48,959 nt of DNA from Gemmatimonadota bacterium (GCA_026387895.1 JAPLKT010000146.1:43694-92652), one strand, 5' to 3'. Numbered from the stretch's first letter, positions 19,879 to 28,819 are shown. Numbers and translations are program-made. The notes: generated by a model not told the origin, from the letters alone.

Positions 19879-20798
19879 CGCGTATCGCAACGCGTATCGC
19901 AACGCGTATCGCAACGATTACCCTGGCGCTGACAGCTGGCGTTTCCGCCGCATTGGCGCAGGGTGTTCCAGTCAAGCACACCGTGCAGTCGGACGGCCAC
20001 CCCATGGCGCTGTGGGAGAAGCGTGCCGCGAAGCCCACGCGTGCGATTGTATTGCTGCACGGACGCACCTGGAGTTCGCTTCCCGATTTTGATCTGCAGG
20101 TCCCGGGAGAACACCGATCGCTGATGGATGCCCTCGTGGCCAAAGGGTACGCCGTCTACGCCCTCGACCTGCGCGGCTATGGTGGCACCCCGCGCGACGC
20201 CTCAGGGTGGGTGAACCCGAATCGCTCGGCGGCCGATCTCGCGGCCGCGGTCGAATGGGTCACCAAGAACAGCGGTGTCACCGGCAAGCCCGCACTGTTT
20301 GGATGGTCGCTTGGCTCAACCGTGGCCCACCTGATGGCGCAGCAGCATCCCGAGCTGATTTCATCGCTCGTGCTCTTCGGCTACTGGAAAGATCCCGACT
20401 CGCCGAGCGTCACCGGCCCCGACACGCTTGTCCCCACGCGCGCCGCGACTACGGCGAAAGCCGCGGCGTCAGATTTTATCACGCCGACGATCAGTGCTCG
20501 CGCGATTGACCTGTATGTGAAGGCCGCGCTCGCTGCGGATCCGGTCCGGAGCGACTGGCGGCGGATGGAAGAGTTCAACGCCCTTTCGCCAGCCAAGCTT
20601 ACCGTCCCGACCTTGCTGATCACCGGCGAGCGCGACCCGATCGCCCCTGAGGCATTACAGCGCAAGTTCTTTGACCGGCTCACGGTCAAGGACAAGCAGT
20701 GGGTGACGATCAAGCAGGGCGATCATGCCGCGCTGCTCGAGGATATGCAGCCCGAGTTCGTGCGGGTGATGACGACGTTTATCGAGCGGAAGCGGTAA
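19875..20798 (+). CDS. exported alpha/beta hydrolase
   Basis: 307 residues from ATG 19875 (ATGA overlap). The N-terminus is unusual: Thr-Arg-Ile-Ala is repeated three times, encoded by three exact 12-base units, before a hydrophobic stretch and cleavage-like ALAQG. The hydrolase core has the nucleophile elbow GWSLGS with S145, an acid in TGERDPIAPEA near residue 253 and the histidine in QGDHAALL (H284), a complete triad. A lid region is likely between about 185 and 225. Lysophospholipase/esterase-like activity is possible; the substrate is unknown. It converges with dacB, 63 bases away, and no terminator-like hairpin is obvious there. Confidence 0.87.
   Translation: MTRIATRIATRIATITLALTAGVSAALAQGVPVKHTVQSDGHPMALWEKRAAKPTRAIVLLHGRTWSSLPDFDLQVPGEHRSLMDALVAKGYAVYALDLRGYGGTPRDASGWVNPNRSAADLAAAVEWVTKNSGVTGKPALFGWSLGSTVAHLMAQQHPELISSLVLFGYWKDPDSPSVTGPDTLVPTRAATTAKAAASDFITPTISARAIDLYVKAALAADPVRSDWRRMEEFNALSPAKLTVPTLLITGERDPIAPEALQRKFFDRLTVKDKQWVTIKQGDHAALLEDMQPEFVRVMTTFIERKR
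19878..19913 (+). repeat. 12-base tandem repeat, 3 exact copies, in a signal peptide
   Basis: ACGCGTATCGCA at 19878, 19890 and 19902, then a diverged ACGATT. They encode the positively charged n-region of the alpha/beta hydrolase signal peptide, beginning right after the start codon. Confidence 0.93.
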
Positions 20799-20861
20799 TG
20801 GCCCTCACTCGGGTCTTCCGCTGATCGCGCTCGCCTCGCTAGGCGGCGCTGACTGCGAGAG

Positions 20862-22457
20862 CTACCGGCTGAAGCTCGCCAGCGCCACGCCCATCTGATC
20901 CATCGAGTCTTTGGCGCGCCAGCGGTCGCGGCCATTGTAGATGAACGAGAAGGCCAGCAGCTCGCCGGTCTTGCTCGTCACGTAGCCACCGAGCGAGGCT
21001 ACGTCGTTCGTGGTTCCGGTCTTGGCATGCAGGTTCCCCATCGCTGCGGTCCACTTCATGCGCTTGCGCAGCGTCTCGGTGCGCCCAGCCACGGGAAGCG
21101 ACGCTTCGAACACGGGTCCCCAGGCGGTCTTCTTGGCGTAGCTCAGGAGCTGCACCATCGCCCGCGGGGTCACGCGATCGAGGGTCGAGAGCCCACTGCC
21201 GTCGGCGGCGAAAACTGCCTGCGGCGCAACGCGCGCTTTGTCGGTTAGGAACCGACCGAGGAGCGCATTGGCGTTCTCTGCGGTGCCGGTGCTCCCCGCT
21301 CCGCGCGAGACATTACGGAACAGCATTTCGGCGAAGTGATTGTTGCTTTCGCCGTTCATTTGCGTGACAATCTTTTCGAGCGATGGCGAGGCAACACTGG
21401 TGACACGTGGTGCATCGACCACGGCGCGCCCTGCCCGCACCGTTGCGCCGTCGACTGTCACGCCGCGCGCGATGAGTGCGGCACGGAGCGCGCCAGCAGC
21501 GAATAGGTCGGGGCGCTCGACCACAAAGTGCAAGTCGCGCTGTGCGGCGAGGCTCCCCATGGTCCCGCGCACAATCATCGTCCCCGTGGAGTCCTGCTTG
21601 AAGCTGATGCGCGAGCCGCGTGCGCCCTTCTGGATCTTCACCTCGTTGGTCAGCGGGAGCCCGCTCACCGCCGGATTGAATGACACCGAGGCGCGATCGC
21701 CCTCGGGGCGCACTATCATGGTGATCTTGTTCTCGTTGAAGCTGAGCGCCGACACGCGCGCGGCGTAGCCAGCCTGCAGGTATTTCTTCTTCCATCCGTC
21801 GGGAATGCGGCGTTCTTCGAACGCGGACGCATCGGCGACAATCGTGCCGCTGACTCGACGAATGCCGGCCTCGGCAATCCGGCGTGCAAGCGCTTCCATG
21901 GGCGGCTGACCCGCTTCATCGGTGGCTTTGCCAGCGAGCATTGGATCGCCCGCACCGCGCAGGATCAGGTCACCGCGCAGAATGCCATCGGTGCCAATGG
22001 CGCCAGCGCGTAGCACTTCGGTCTCGAAGTGTCCGCCAACTCCGAACCGGTCCAGCGCCATTGCTGACGTAAACAGCTTCATGGTCGACGCCGGCAGGAG
22101 CTGGTCGTCGCCGTGGTGGTTGAACAAGGTATCGCCGCTCGAGAGGGAGATGACGATGACTCCCCACTTGCCCTTGCTGCCCGTGCGGTTGAGCACGGAA
22201 CGGAACTGGGCATCCAACGCGTCGGCGCCAACGGGGCCTGCCGCGCGCGACGTGCTCGCGTTGGCGGTCGTGCTCACCGCAGGCTTCGCCGCTGACTTTG
22301 TTTTCTTGCCTTTCTTCTTTCCTGAAACGGCGGCGGCCGGACGCTTGGCGTCGACAGAAACAGTCGCACGCGACGCGGCATACTGGACCGGGGTCATGGC
22401 CCCGAGGTGGATCGGAAGGGCCAGCGCCAGCAGGGAAGAAAAAATCACGCGGTTCAC
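20862..22457 (-). CDS. dacB: D-alanyl-D-alanine carboxypeptidase/endopeptidase, PBP4 (S13) family
   Basis: 531 residues from a GTG at 22457 that overlaps the TGA of the upstream membrane gene. Signal peptide at residues 1-20, then a Lys/Ala-rich region (about 36-70). All three penicillin-binding motifs are present: STMK (S124, K127), SNN in ESNNHFAEML and KTG at about 479 (AKTGTTND). A large inserted domain between the first two motifs is typical of PBP4/DacB (S13). It trims or cleaves peptidoglycan peptides in the periplasm. The overlap with a NagX-like sugar acyltransferase gene suggests joint use in cell-wall turnover. Confidence 0.94.
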   Translation of the reverse strand: MNRVIFSSLLALALPIHLGAMTPVQYAASRATVSVDAKRPAAAVSGKKKGKKTKSAAKPAVSTTANASTSRAAGPVGADALDAQFRSVLNRTGSKGKWGVIVISLSSGDTLFNHHGDDQLLPASTMKLFTSAMALDRFGVGGHFETEVLRAGAIGTDGILRGDLILRGAGDPMLAGKATDEAGQPPMEALARRIAEAGIRRVSGTIVADASAFEERRIPDGWKKKYLQAGYAARVSALSFNENKITMIVRPEGDRASVSFNPAVSGLPLTNEVKIQKGARGSRISFKQDSTGTMIVRGTMGSLAAQRDLHFVVERPDLFAAGALRAALIARGVTVDGATVRAGRAVVDAPRVTSVASPSLEKIVTQMNGESNNHFAEMLFRNVSRGAGSTGTAENANALLGRFLTDKARVAPQAVFAADGSGLSTLDRVTPRAMVQLLSYAKKTAWGPVFEASLPVAGRTETLRKRMKWTAAMGNLHAKTGTTNDVASLGGYVTSKTGELLAFSFIYNGRDRWRAKDSMDQMGVALASFSR

Positions 22458-23611
22458 ACTCTAAATATGATGTTCTTGCGCCAAAGCGCCCAGAGTATAC
22501 CGTACCAGAACAGCACGAAACAGAGCGCGAAGGCCAATGACGCTACCCGAGGTTCGAACCAGGGCTGGAAGATGCTCTGGTACACCACGGACTGCACGGC
22601 GGTCTGTTTTCCGTGGAAGTCGACCTTCCACAGCGTATAAATCAGGCGCGCCATCATCCCCGATCCTACGAAGGCGATAATGGGATTCACTCCATAGATG
22701 ACGAGTGGGGGGGTCCACCACGTAACGCGCCGGACGTCGATAATCCACGAAATCGTCGCCAGAATCACGCAGGCCATGCCAGCGGTGAACACCACGTACG
22801 AACTGGTCCAGAGCGCCTTGTTGATCGGGAACGACCAATGCCACATCAAGCCGACCATCATTCCGAGCGCTCCGACGGCAAATAACCCGTTCAAACGCTC
22901 TTCCAGAGGGCGTTTCTCCGCGATCCAGCGCCCGGTGAAGACGCCGAGCATGGCTGTGCCGATCGCGGGGATCGTGGAGAGCGGGCCTTCGGGATCCCAC
23001 GTCTTCGAGCTGACCCAAAGGTGGCCGTTCAGCAGGAGCCGATCGGTCCAGGCCGCGAGGGTTCGAGGGGCATAGTCGAGCAGGCTCGCGCCGATCGCTC
23101 CTCCCTCGCCAGGGACCGGGATCAGGGTCATGGCGAACCAATAGCCATACAAGAGCGCCACAAGCACCATCACCTGCTGCTTGAGGGTGCCGCGCATGGT
23201 AATCAGCGCCGACAGCGTGTACGCCACGCCAATCCGCTTCAGTACGCCCGGGATTCGCACATGCTGCCAGCGGGCCAAATCGTAGAAGGGGAAGACGCCG
23301 ACCATCAGCCCAAAGCCCACGATCATGACTCCGCGCCGAATGATCTGGCGTTGGATATCAGACTCGGTTGCCCCCCGCGCTCGGCGCCCAGAAAGCGAGA
23401 GATGGGTGGTGATGCCTGCGATGAACAAGAAGAACGGGAAAATCAGGTCGGTGGGGGTCCACCCATTCCACGCCGCGTGCTCTAGGGGAGGGAAAATCGC
23501 TCCCCACGTGCCGGGATTATTGACGAGGAGCATCCCCGCGACAGTGGCACCGCGAAAGACATCGAGTGCAAGCAGGCGCTCGCGAGGGGCTTCAGAAGCA
23601 ACGCTGGTCAT
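22454..23611 (-). CDS. NagX/HGSNAT-like membrane acyltransferase (DUF5009 type)
   Basis: 385 residues from ATG 23611 ([21 protein letters not shown]); the frame extends upstream but without similarity. The start [23 protein letters not shown], followed by [13 protein letters not shown], is the hallmark of bacterial relatives of heparan-alpha-glucosaminide N-acetyltransferase, including NagX. About ten membrane helices are visible. Such proteins are thought to transfer acetyl groups across the membrane to amino sugars, or to handle GlcNAc/chitin products. It overlaps dacB by 4 bases, which favours a role in amino-sugar recycling from the cell wall. It lies downstream of a hairpin that ends the cox operon. 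Confidence 0.87.
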   Translation of the reverse strand: MTSVASEAPRERLLALDVFRGATVAGMLLVNNPGTWGAIFPPLEHAAWNGWTPTDLIFPFFLFIAGITTHLSLSGRRARGATESDIQRQIIRRGVMIVGFGLMVGVFPFYDLARWQHVRIPGVLKRIGVAYTLSALITMRGTLKQQVMVLVALLYGYWFAMTLIPVPGEGGAIGASLLDYAPRTLAAWTDRLLLNGHLWVSSKTWDPEGPLSTIPAIGTAMLGVFTGRWIAEKRPLEERLNGLFAVGALGMMVGLMWHWSFPINKALWTSSYVVFTAGMACVILATISWIIDVRRVTWWTPPLVIYGVNPIIAFVGSGMMARLIYTLWKVDFHGKQTAVQSVVYQSIFQPWFEPRVASLAFALCFVLFWYGILWALWRKNIIFRV

Positions 23612-23709
23612 AGAATCCTCATGTGGCAGGCGCTGAACGGCTCGCCCAATTATGCAGAGCCGACGTGTGTTATGCGAGCGTTGGCGCTGGGTCGCGCGGC
23701 CGAATAGCC

Positions 23710-23747
23710 AACGGGCCGGCCGTACCCGAAGGTACGACCGGCCCGTT
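23710..23747 (-). terminator. hairpin downstream of the cytochrome oxidase operon
   Basis: A long stem: 23710-23719 pairs with 23738-23747 (10 bp), one C/A mismatch, then 23721-23726 with 23731-23736 (6 bp), closed by a CGAA tetraloop. It starts 16 bases past the subunit IV stop in the minus direction. There is no T-run. It probably marks the 3' end of the cox transcript. Confidence 0.75.
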
Positions 23748-23763
23748 GAAACCACACAGAGAT

Positions 23764-24078
23764 TTACAGTTTACCGAACAGCAGGAGCAGCGCGGTAATG
23801 GTGAACATGGCAATGAACAGTGGCCCCACGAACAGGGCGATGAACAGACGATTGTCGTACTTGAGGTGCATGTAGTACGCCACAACAATCGAGAACTTGA
23901 CCGCCGACATCACCAACAGGATCGGGACGAAGGCGCTCGAGGCAACAAACGCCGGAATGTAGTAGGCCCAGACTTCAACGATCGTGATCGCGAAGAGGAT
24001 AAGTGCCACCCACTTGTACTGCTTCCAATCCGGATGCTCGTGGACTTCGTGTCCCGCATGCGAAGCGTGATCGCTCAT
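23764..24078 (-). CDS. cytochrome c oxidase subunit IV (prokaryotic type)
   Basis: 104 residues. His-rich N-terminus (MSDHASHAGHEVHEHPDW) followed by YKWVALILFAITIVEVWAYYI and two more membrane helices; the second contains VMSAVKFSIVVAYYMHLKYD, a strongly conserved piece of bacterial oxidase subunit IV (COX4_pro/CtaF/CyoD-like). It is the last gene of the operon, 10 bases after coxC. The small subunit stabilises the core oxidase in the inner membrane and has no redox centre. Confidence 0.92.
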   Translation of the reverse strand: MSDHASHAGHEVHEHPDWKQYKWVALILFAITIVEVWAYYIPAFVASSAFVPILLVMSAVKFSIVVAYYMHLKYDNRLFIALFVGPLFIAMFTITALLLLFGKL

Positions 24079-24088
24079 GGTCGTCGGC

Positions 24089-24757
24089 CTACTGGATGAG
24101 GTAGATGAGCGTGAAGATGGCGATCCACACCACGTCCACGAAGTGCCAATACAGGGCGCAGATATCGACCACGAGCGTATCCTTCGGGGTCAGGCCGCGC
24201 TTCATGTCGATCGCGAGCAGGGTCAGGAGCCAGAGCACGCCGACTGTCACGTGCGCGCCGTGGAACCCGGTCAGCGTGAAGAACGACGAGCCAAAAAGAT
24301 TGGTCGTGATCTTGAGCCCTTCGTGCACGAACGAGGTGAACTCAAACGCCTGGAAGCCAAGGAAAACGGTTCCGGCGAGCGCCGTGGTGGCGAGCCAGAA
24401 CTTGGAGTTCCCCTTGAGGCCGCCGTAGCCCGGCTTGCCGCGATTCTCGACCGCGGCCAGCGCCATCACCATGAACAGCGATGACATGAGCAGGACGAAG
24501 GTCGAGGCGGAGGTGACGGGGATGTTCAGAATCGGCTTGAACACTTCGCCCGTGGGCGATGTCCAAGTCTCGTGCGGGAACGGGCCGACGCGCGACCGAC
24601 CCTTGTAGATCAGGTACGTCGAGATGAGCGACGCGAACAGCATGCACTCCGACCCGATGAACGCCCAGACGGCGATCTTCCGGTTGTCGAGCCCGGTGGT
24701 CGTGTAGTGCACATGTTCGTGGTCGTCGTGCGTTGCAGCAGCAGTGGCAGTAGACAT
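24089..24757 (-). CDS. coxC: cytochrome c oxidase subunit III
   Basis: 222 residues. N-terminal His-rich segment, then KIAVWAFIGSECMLFASLISTYLIY, the typical start of the subunit III membrane core with its conserved Glu, plus ALAAVENRGKPGYG and FFTLTGFHGAHVTVGV near the C-terminal half. The protein ends YWHFVDVVWIAIFTLIYLIQ, a diagnostic end of the family. About five membrane helices by eye, which fits the short type. It lies 16 bases after coxA and 10 before the subunit IV gene. Confidence 0.95.
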   Translation of the reverse strand: MSTATAAATHDDHEHVHYTTTGLDNRKIAVWAFIGSECMLFASLISTYLIYKGRSRVGPFPHETWTSPTGEVFKPILNIPVTSASTFVLLMSSLFMVMALAAVENRGKPGYGGLKGNSKFWLATTALAGTVFLGFQAFEFTSFVHEGLKITTNLFGSSFFTLTGFHGAHVTVGVLWLLTLLAIDMKRGLTPKDTLVVDICALYWHFVDVVWIAIFTLIYLIQ

Positions 24758-24773
24758 GGATTCGGTCTCCGGG

Positions 24774-26666
24774 TTACTCGAGCGGGCTGAACAGCCACGC
24801 GTACAGCGAGCCGATCAATAGGGCGGCACCGCTCAACGAGACCGCCATCGCGAGCGCGAAGTGGTCGAGGTGGATGAACATCAAACCGCTGAACATGATG
24901 ACGATACCCAGCGCGGTCAGCAGTGGCTTGACCGTGTTAAGAGGCATCGGAATACCGAGTTCGGCGGCGGTGTGGTGCTCCGTCTCTTCGCGCAATGGGA
25001 CGGCGTTGGCGCTGGCGACCTGCACCGGATCTGCATCCGCGTGCGCGGCGCCCGAGCTCATCTCCGGATGCTTGAGATCCCACAGCGGCGACCGCGAGGT
25101 TACGATCGGGATGCGCGCAAAGTTGTACTCCGGCGGCGGCGACGGAATGCTCCACTCGAGCGTCGCGGCTCCCCACGCGTCCTGCGGGGCGGGGAGTCCA
25201 CCCTTCCGGCTCTTAAAGAAGTTGATCACGAAGATGGCAGTCGCGATGATCAGCAACAACGTGCCGAGCGACGAGGCGAGGTTGAACTTCTCCCAGCCCT
25301 GCCCGGCATCGTAGGTGTAGATGCGGCGCGGCATGCCGAGCAGTCCGCTGAAGTGCATCGGGAAGAACGTGAGGTTCATCGCGATGAAGGTCAGCCAGAA
25401 GTGCCAAGTTCCAAGGGCTTCGTCCATGTAGCGGCCAAACATCTTGGGGAAGTAGAAGTAAATACCCCCGAAGATGCCCATCATGGAGCCACCGAAGAGC
25501 ACGTAGTGAAAGTGCGCGACGACGAAGTACGTATCGGTCTGCTGCAAATCGGCAGGCGGCGAGGAGTGCATCACACCCGAGATACCACCGATCGTAAAGA
25601 GCCCGACGAGGCCGATGGCGAACTTCATGGCGGTGACGAAGCGAATCTGACCGCCCCACAGTGTCGCAATCCAGTTGAAGATCTTCACGCCCGTCGGGAT
25701 GCCGATTAACATCGTCGCCATCGAGAAGAGCGTATCGGCCACGGCGCCCATGCCAACCGCGAACATATGGTGCGCCCACACGCCGAAGCCGAGGAAGCCG
25801 ATCATGATCCCCGAGTAGACCATCACGTTATAGCCGAAGAGCGGCTTCTTCGAGAAGGTCGGGAGGATCTCCGACACGAGCCCGAAGGCCGGGAGAATCA
25901 GGATGTACACCTCGGGATGACCAAACACCCAAAACAGATGCTGCCAGAGCAGCGGGTCGGCGCCCTTGGCGATGTCGTAGAAGGCCGTGCCGAAGAACCG
26001 ATCGAACAGCAGGAACACAAGCGCGATCGTGATCGCCGGGAAGGCGAGAATCAGCAGGAACTGTACGATGAACGACATCCACGTGAACATCGGCATACGC
26101 ATCAGGGTCATCCCTGGCGCGCGCATGTTGATGATCGTCGTGATGAAGTTGAAGGCGGCGGCCAGCGAGCTGATACCTAAGATCTGCAGGCCCATCACCC
26201 AGAAATCGATGTTCGCGCCCGGGGAGAACTGGTTCGTCGTGAGCGGCGCATACCCGAACCACCCGCCGTTCGGGGCGATGTGGAAGAAGATCGGGAAGGT
26301 GATGAACACGGCGCCGAGCAGATACACCCAGTAGCTGAAGGCGTTGAGGCGCGGGAAGGCGACGTCTCGCGCGCCAATCTGCAGCGGAATCAGATAGTTG
26401 AAGAAGGCGGCCGAGAGCGGCATGATGGCGAGGAACACCATCGTCGTGCCGTGCATCGTAAACAGCTGGTTGTACATCTCGGCGCTGATGATCGCCTGAT
26501 TGGGCCGGGCGAGCTGCACACGCATAAGCCCCGCTTCGAGTCCGCCGAAGAGGAAGAAGAAGAGGGCGGTGAAGAGGTACATCGTGCCGATCCGCTTGTG
26601 ATCGACCGTCGTGATCCAGCTCCAGATGCCCGTTTGCTCGGGCGCGGAGGAGGCGTAGGTGGTCAT
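24774..26666 (-). CDS. coxA: cytochrome c oxidase subunit I (A1-type heme-copper oxidase)
   Basis: 630 residues. Catalytic subunit that reduces O2 to water and pumps protons. HPEVYILILP with H250, E252 and Y254 provides the CuB histidine, the channel glutamate and the His-Tyr crosslink, which places it in the A1 group. WAHHMF holds the other CuB histidines and VAHFHYVLFGG the heme ligands. D-channel (GARDVAFPRLN) and K-channel (PTGVKIFNW) residues are kept. After the usual twelve helices there is a C-terminal part (from about 500) ending in two more hydrophobic segments (KPLLTALGIVIMFSGLMF and FALAMAVSLSGAALLIGSL), as in 14-helix caa3-type subunit I. It lies 19 bases after coxB. Confidence 0.96.
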   Translation of the reverse strand: MTTYASSAPEQTGIWSWITTVDHKRIGTMYLFTALFFFLFGGLEAGLMRVQLARPNQAIISAEMYNQLFTMHGTTMVFLAIMPLSAAFFNYLIPLQIGARDVAFPRLNAFSYWVYLLGAVFITFPIFFHIAPNGGWFGYAPLTTNQFSPGANIDFWVMGLQILGISSLAAAFNFITTIINMRAPGMTLMRMPMFTWMSFIVQFLLILAFPAITIALVFLLFDRFFGTAFYDIAKGADPLLWQHLFWVFGHPEVYILILPAFGLVSEILPTFSKKPLFGYNVMVYSGIMIGFLGFGVWAHHMFAVGMGAVADTLFSMATMLIGIPTGVKIFNWIATLWGGQIRFVTAMKFAIGLVGLFTIGGISGVMHSSPPADLQQTDTYFVVAHFHYVLFGGSMMGIFGGIYFYFPKMFGRYMDEALGTWHFWLTFIAMNLTFFPMHFSGLLGMPRRIYTYDAGQGWEKFNLASSLGTLLLIIATAIFVINFFKSRKGGLPAPQDAWGAATLEWSIPSPPPEYNFARIPIVTSRSPLWDLKHPEMSSGAAHADADPVQVASANAVPLREETEHHTAAELGIPMPLNTVKPLLTALGIVIMFSGLMFIHLDHFALAMAVSLSGAALLIGSLYAWLFSPLE

Positions 26667-26685
26667 GTGAGTTCTGTCCTCGGGC

Positions 26686-28056
26686 TTACTTGAGCGTCAT
26701 CAGATAGGCGACGATGTCGGCGATCTGCCGGTCGTCGAGGCCTGCGGCGAGCTTTTTTCCAGACTGGGGGTCAAGCTCCCCAGTGCCCAACGTGGGCATA
26801 ATCGACCCCGGCTTCATCAGGCGGGAATTCTTGAGCCAGCGGGCCAGAATCTTGGCATCGCTCCTGTAAATGCCGCCGGCGATCGTATGGCGCGTGCCGA
26901 AGTGGGTCAGATTCGGCCCCGAGGCGGAGTTATCCGTGAGCCCCATCATCGTCATTTCGCCCTTCACGATATGGCAGGTAAGGCAGGGGGCCTTCCCCAA
27001 GTTCGCCATACTCGTGATCAGCTCACGGCCGGCGACAGCGTTGCCGTTCGGCAGGAGCGTGTCGTCGAACTTCACTTCGCGCTCGCCCGTGGGAAGCGGG
27101 GTGCTGGGAATCGTGTGCGCAGGAATCTTGCCGACCGGGAAGACATACCCGCTGTCGGCGGCCATGTTCACGGCAGTGTTCACGGCAGTGTTCACGGCAG
27201 TGTTCACGGCAGTGTTCACGGCAGTGTTCACGGCGGGTGCGGCCGCAACCTTGGCGTCGCGCTTCATGCCGGGCATGCCGGGCATGCTCGCGGCCATCAC
27301 CGGTGTTGCCGCAATCGGCGAGCCGAGGGCTCCGGTCTTCTGGTGATCCACCCACTTCCCAAAGTCCCCTTCGGACACGGTGTACACGTGGAAGTGCATG
27401 TTGGCATGCGACGAGCCACAGTACTCGGTGCAGAAGCCGTTGAACACCTGATCGGCGATATCAGCGTTCGGCGTGTACCAGAGGTAGTTGGTCTTGTTCG
27501 AGATGAGATCGCGCTTGCCGCCGAGGTTCGGCGTCCAGAAGGAGTGGAGCACATCCTTTGTCTTGAGCGCGAAGTTCACCGTGCGGCCGGCCGGGATATA
27601 GAGCTCATTGGCCGTGGTAACGCCGAGTTCTGGATAGCGGAACTCCCACCACCACTGGTGGCCGATGACCTCGACCTGGAGCGAGCCGGCCGCGGCCTTG
27701 GCCTGGGTCTTGAAGATCGTCTTGACCGTTGGGATCGCGATCATCACGAGGATGAGCGCAGGGATCGCGGTCCACGTGATCTCCAGCAGCGCGTGGCCGT
27801 GGACCTGCTTCGGCGCAGGACTGTTCGGACGCTTCCGGAACTTGAAGATCGTGACGAGGAGGAGCACCTCGACGAAGACGAACACAATGGTCCCGAGCAG
27901 CAACAGTCGGTTCCACAGCGCGTCGGTCGCGGTGTTTAGGTCGGTGAGATGCGTGAACGTGGTGTTGGGGTACTGATCTCCACACGCCGCCAGCGCCAGC
28001 GCAGCCACCGCAACAACCAAGGCGGCGGGTAGTCGGCGCAAATGCTTACCGGGCAT
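26686..28056 (-). CDS. coxB: cytochrome c oxidase subunit II with C-terminal cytochrome c domain
   Basis: 456 residues from ATG 28056, with AAAGGA a little upstream; the open frame to 28224 lacks similarity. Signal peptide with a lipobox (LALAACGD), so probably a lipoprotein. Two membrane helices follow, then the cupredoxin domain with HQWWWEF and the CuA site C209-x3-C213-x3-H217-x2-M220 (CTEYCGSSHANM). A linker (about 240-300) with 12-base repeats leads to a cytochrome c domain with CLTCH (C358, C361, H362) and a likely Met ligand in SIMPTLG. This is the caa3-type arrangement, in which subunit II carries its own cytochrome c electron donor. First gene of the operon. Confidence 0.95.
   Translation of the reverse strand: MPGKHLRRLPAALVVAVAALALAACGDQYPNTTFTHLTDLNTATDALWNRLLLLGTIVFVFVEVLLLVTIFKFRKRPNSPAPKQVHGHALLEITWTAIPALILVMIAIPTVKTIFKTQAKAAAGSLQVEVIGHQWWWEFRYPELGVTTANELYIPAGRTVNFALKTKDVLHSFWTPNLGGKRDLISNKTNYLWYTPNADIADQVFNGFCTEYCGSSHANMHFHVYTVSEGDFGKWVDHQKTGALGSPIAATPVMAASMPGMPGMKRDAKVAAAPAVNTAVNTAVNTAVNTAVNTAVNMAADSGYVFPVGKIPAHTIPSTPLPTGEREVKFDDTLLPNGNAVAGRELITSMANLGKAPCLTCHIVKGEMTMMGLTDNSASGPNLTHFGTRHTIAGGIYRSDAKILARWLKNSRLMKPGSIMPTLGTGELDPQSGKKLAAGLDDRQIADIVAYLMTLK
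27166..27237. repeat. 12-base tandem repeat, 5 exact copies plus a diverged sixth, in the coxB linker
   Basis: GTTCACGGCAGT at 27166, 27178, 27190, 27202 and 27214, then GTTCACGGCGGG at 27226. On the coding strand it encodes Thr-Ala-Val-Asn units, located between the CuA domain and the cytochrome c domain of subunit II. Confidence 0.95.
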
Positions 28057-28282
28057 TACACAGAGTCCTTTCTGATGATGTGAGTCGGGTGTGAGGCACG
28101 GACGATGCTTCCCGACCGCTTTAAGAATATCGGGCGAGCATAGGCAGAGCAACCCAAAAGACGAGGCGGACGTCCTGTTTTCTCTGCGAGGACGTCCCCT
28201 ACTTTCCTCCCGTGTAAAGAGCAACCCAGCAAAGGGTTAGCCCACCCAAGGATCAGTGGAACCCCGAAGCGCCGCCGGCCGT
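28057..28282 (-). promoter_or_regulatory. upstream region of the cox operon with paired GGACGTCC palindromes
   Basis: 226 bases between the SET-domain gene and coxB. The 8-base palindrome GGACGTCC occurs at 28168-28175 and again at 28190-28197, 22 bases apart centre to centre, which is about two helical turns and so puts both on one face of DNA. This is a plausible site for a dimeric regulator of the oxidase operon, or alternatively a stem. A short AACCC...GGGTT inverted repeat at about 28224-28239 could end the SET transcript. I could not fix a -35/-10 pair with confidence. Confidence 0.4.
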
Positions 28283-28819
28283 TTATGCGTCTAGTAACCA
28301 GGGCGAGAGTTGGTCAGCAGCACGCACGCGTTGTTCCGAGCTGAGGTGGCGGGCACCACGAACGGTCCCCACGCACTCCGTGCTTTCGCAGTGACAGTTA
28401 AAGGGCTCCGCCATGTCGCGTTCCGTGGTGTTGTAGTCGAAGGTGATCGGCTCTCCGACCCCGATTGCTCGGCGCGCCCAGGCGGCGCGATCGCGAATGC
28501 CAACTGTCGGCTCGCAGTGGTGGTTCATGTAGCGCCAGAAATAGCGCTGCACCACCTCGTCCTCACTCCGCGCGCAGTCTTGATCGAGGTGGAGCGTGGC
28601 CCCGACCTGCAGCGAGTAGCGCGTTGGGGTCGGCGTTTCGTGGCCCGTGATGTCAAAAAGGAGCGTGCCGGCCGCAATCGGCGCGGTAGCCACCAGGCGT
28701 CGGTCGGCTTGGGTCACCAGGACTTCAACAATGGGCGATTCGCACGGCAAGAGCGTCCCCGGGGAGTGGCCCGGGGACGCGGTGTCTTGCTGTTGCGGTT
28801 CGGCGCTGGACTCGTTCAT
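28283..28819 (-). CDS. SET-domain protein (protein-lysine methyltransferase family)
   Basis: 178 residues. Bacterial SET-domain protein, with AdoMet as expected methyl donor. The motif YMNHHCEPTVGI (N99, H100, C102) matches the NHxCxPN core, EPITFDYN (Y129) is the catalytic tyrosine segment, and FNCHCESTECVG supplies the post-SET cysteines C142, C144 and C149 that bind zinc. It begins 18 bases after the stop of the M1 peptidase gene on the same strand, so the two are probably co-transcribed. The substrate is unknown; ribosomal or nucleoid proteins would be usual guesses. It has no signal peptide and should be cytosolic. Confidence 0.88.
   Translation of the reverse strand: MNESSAEPQQQDTASPGHSPGTLLPCESPIVEVLVTQADRRLVATAPIAAGTLLFDITGHETPTPTRYSLQVGATLHLDQDCARSEDEVVQRYFWRYMNHHCEPTVGIRDRAAWARRAIGVGEPITFDYNTTERDMAEPFNCHCESTECVGTVRGARHLSSEQRVRAADQLSPWLLDA

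Noticed and set aside
24861-25709. Plus-strand open frame opposite coxA
   Set aside because: Shadow of the subunit I frame; charged, repetitive composition without motifs.
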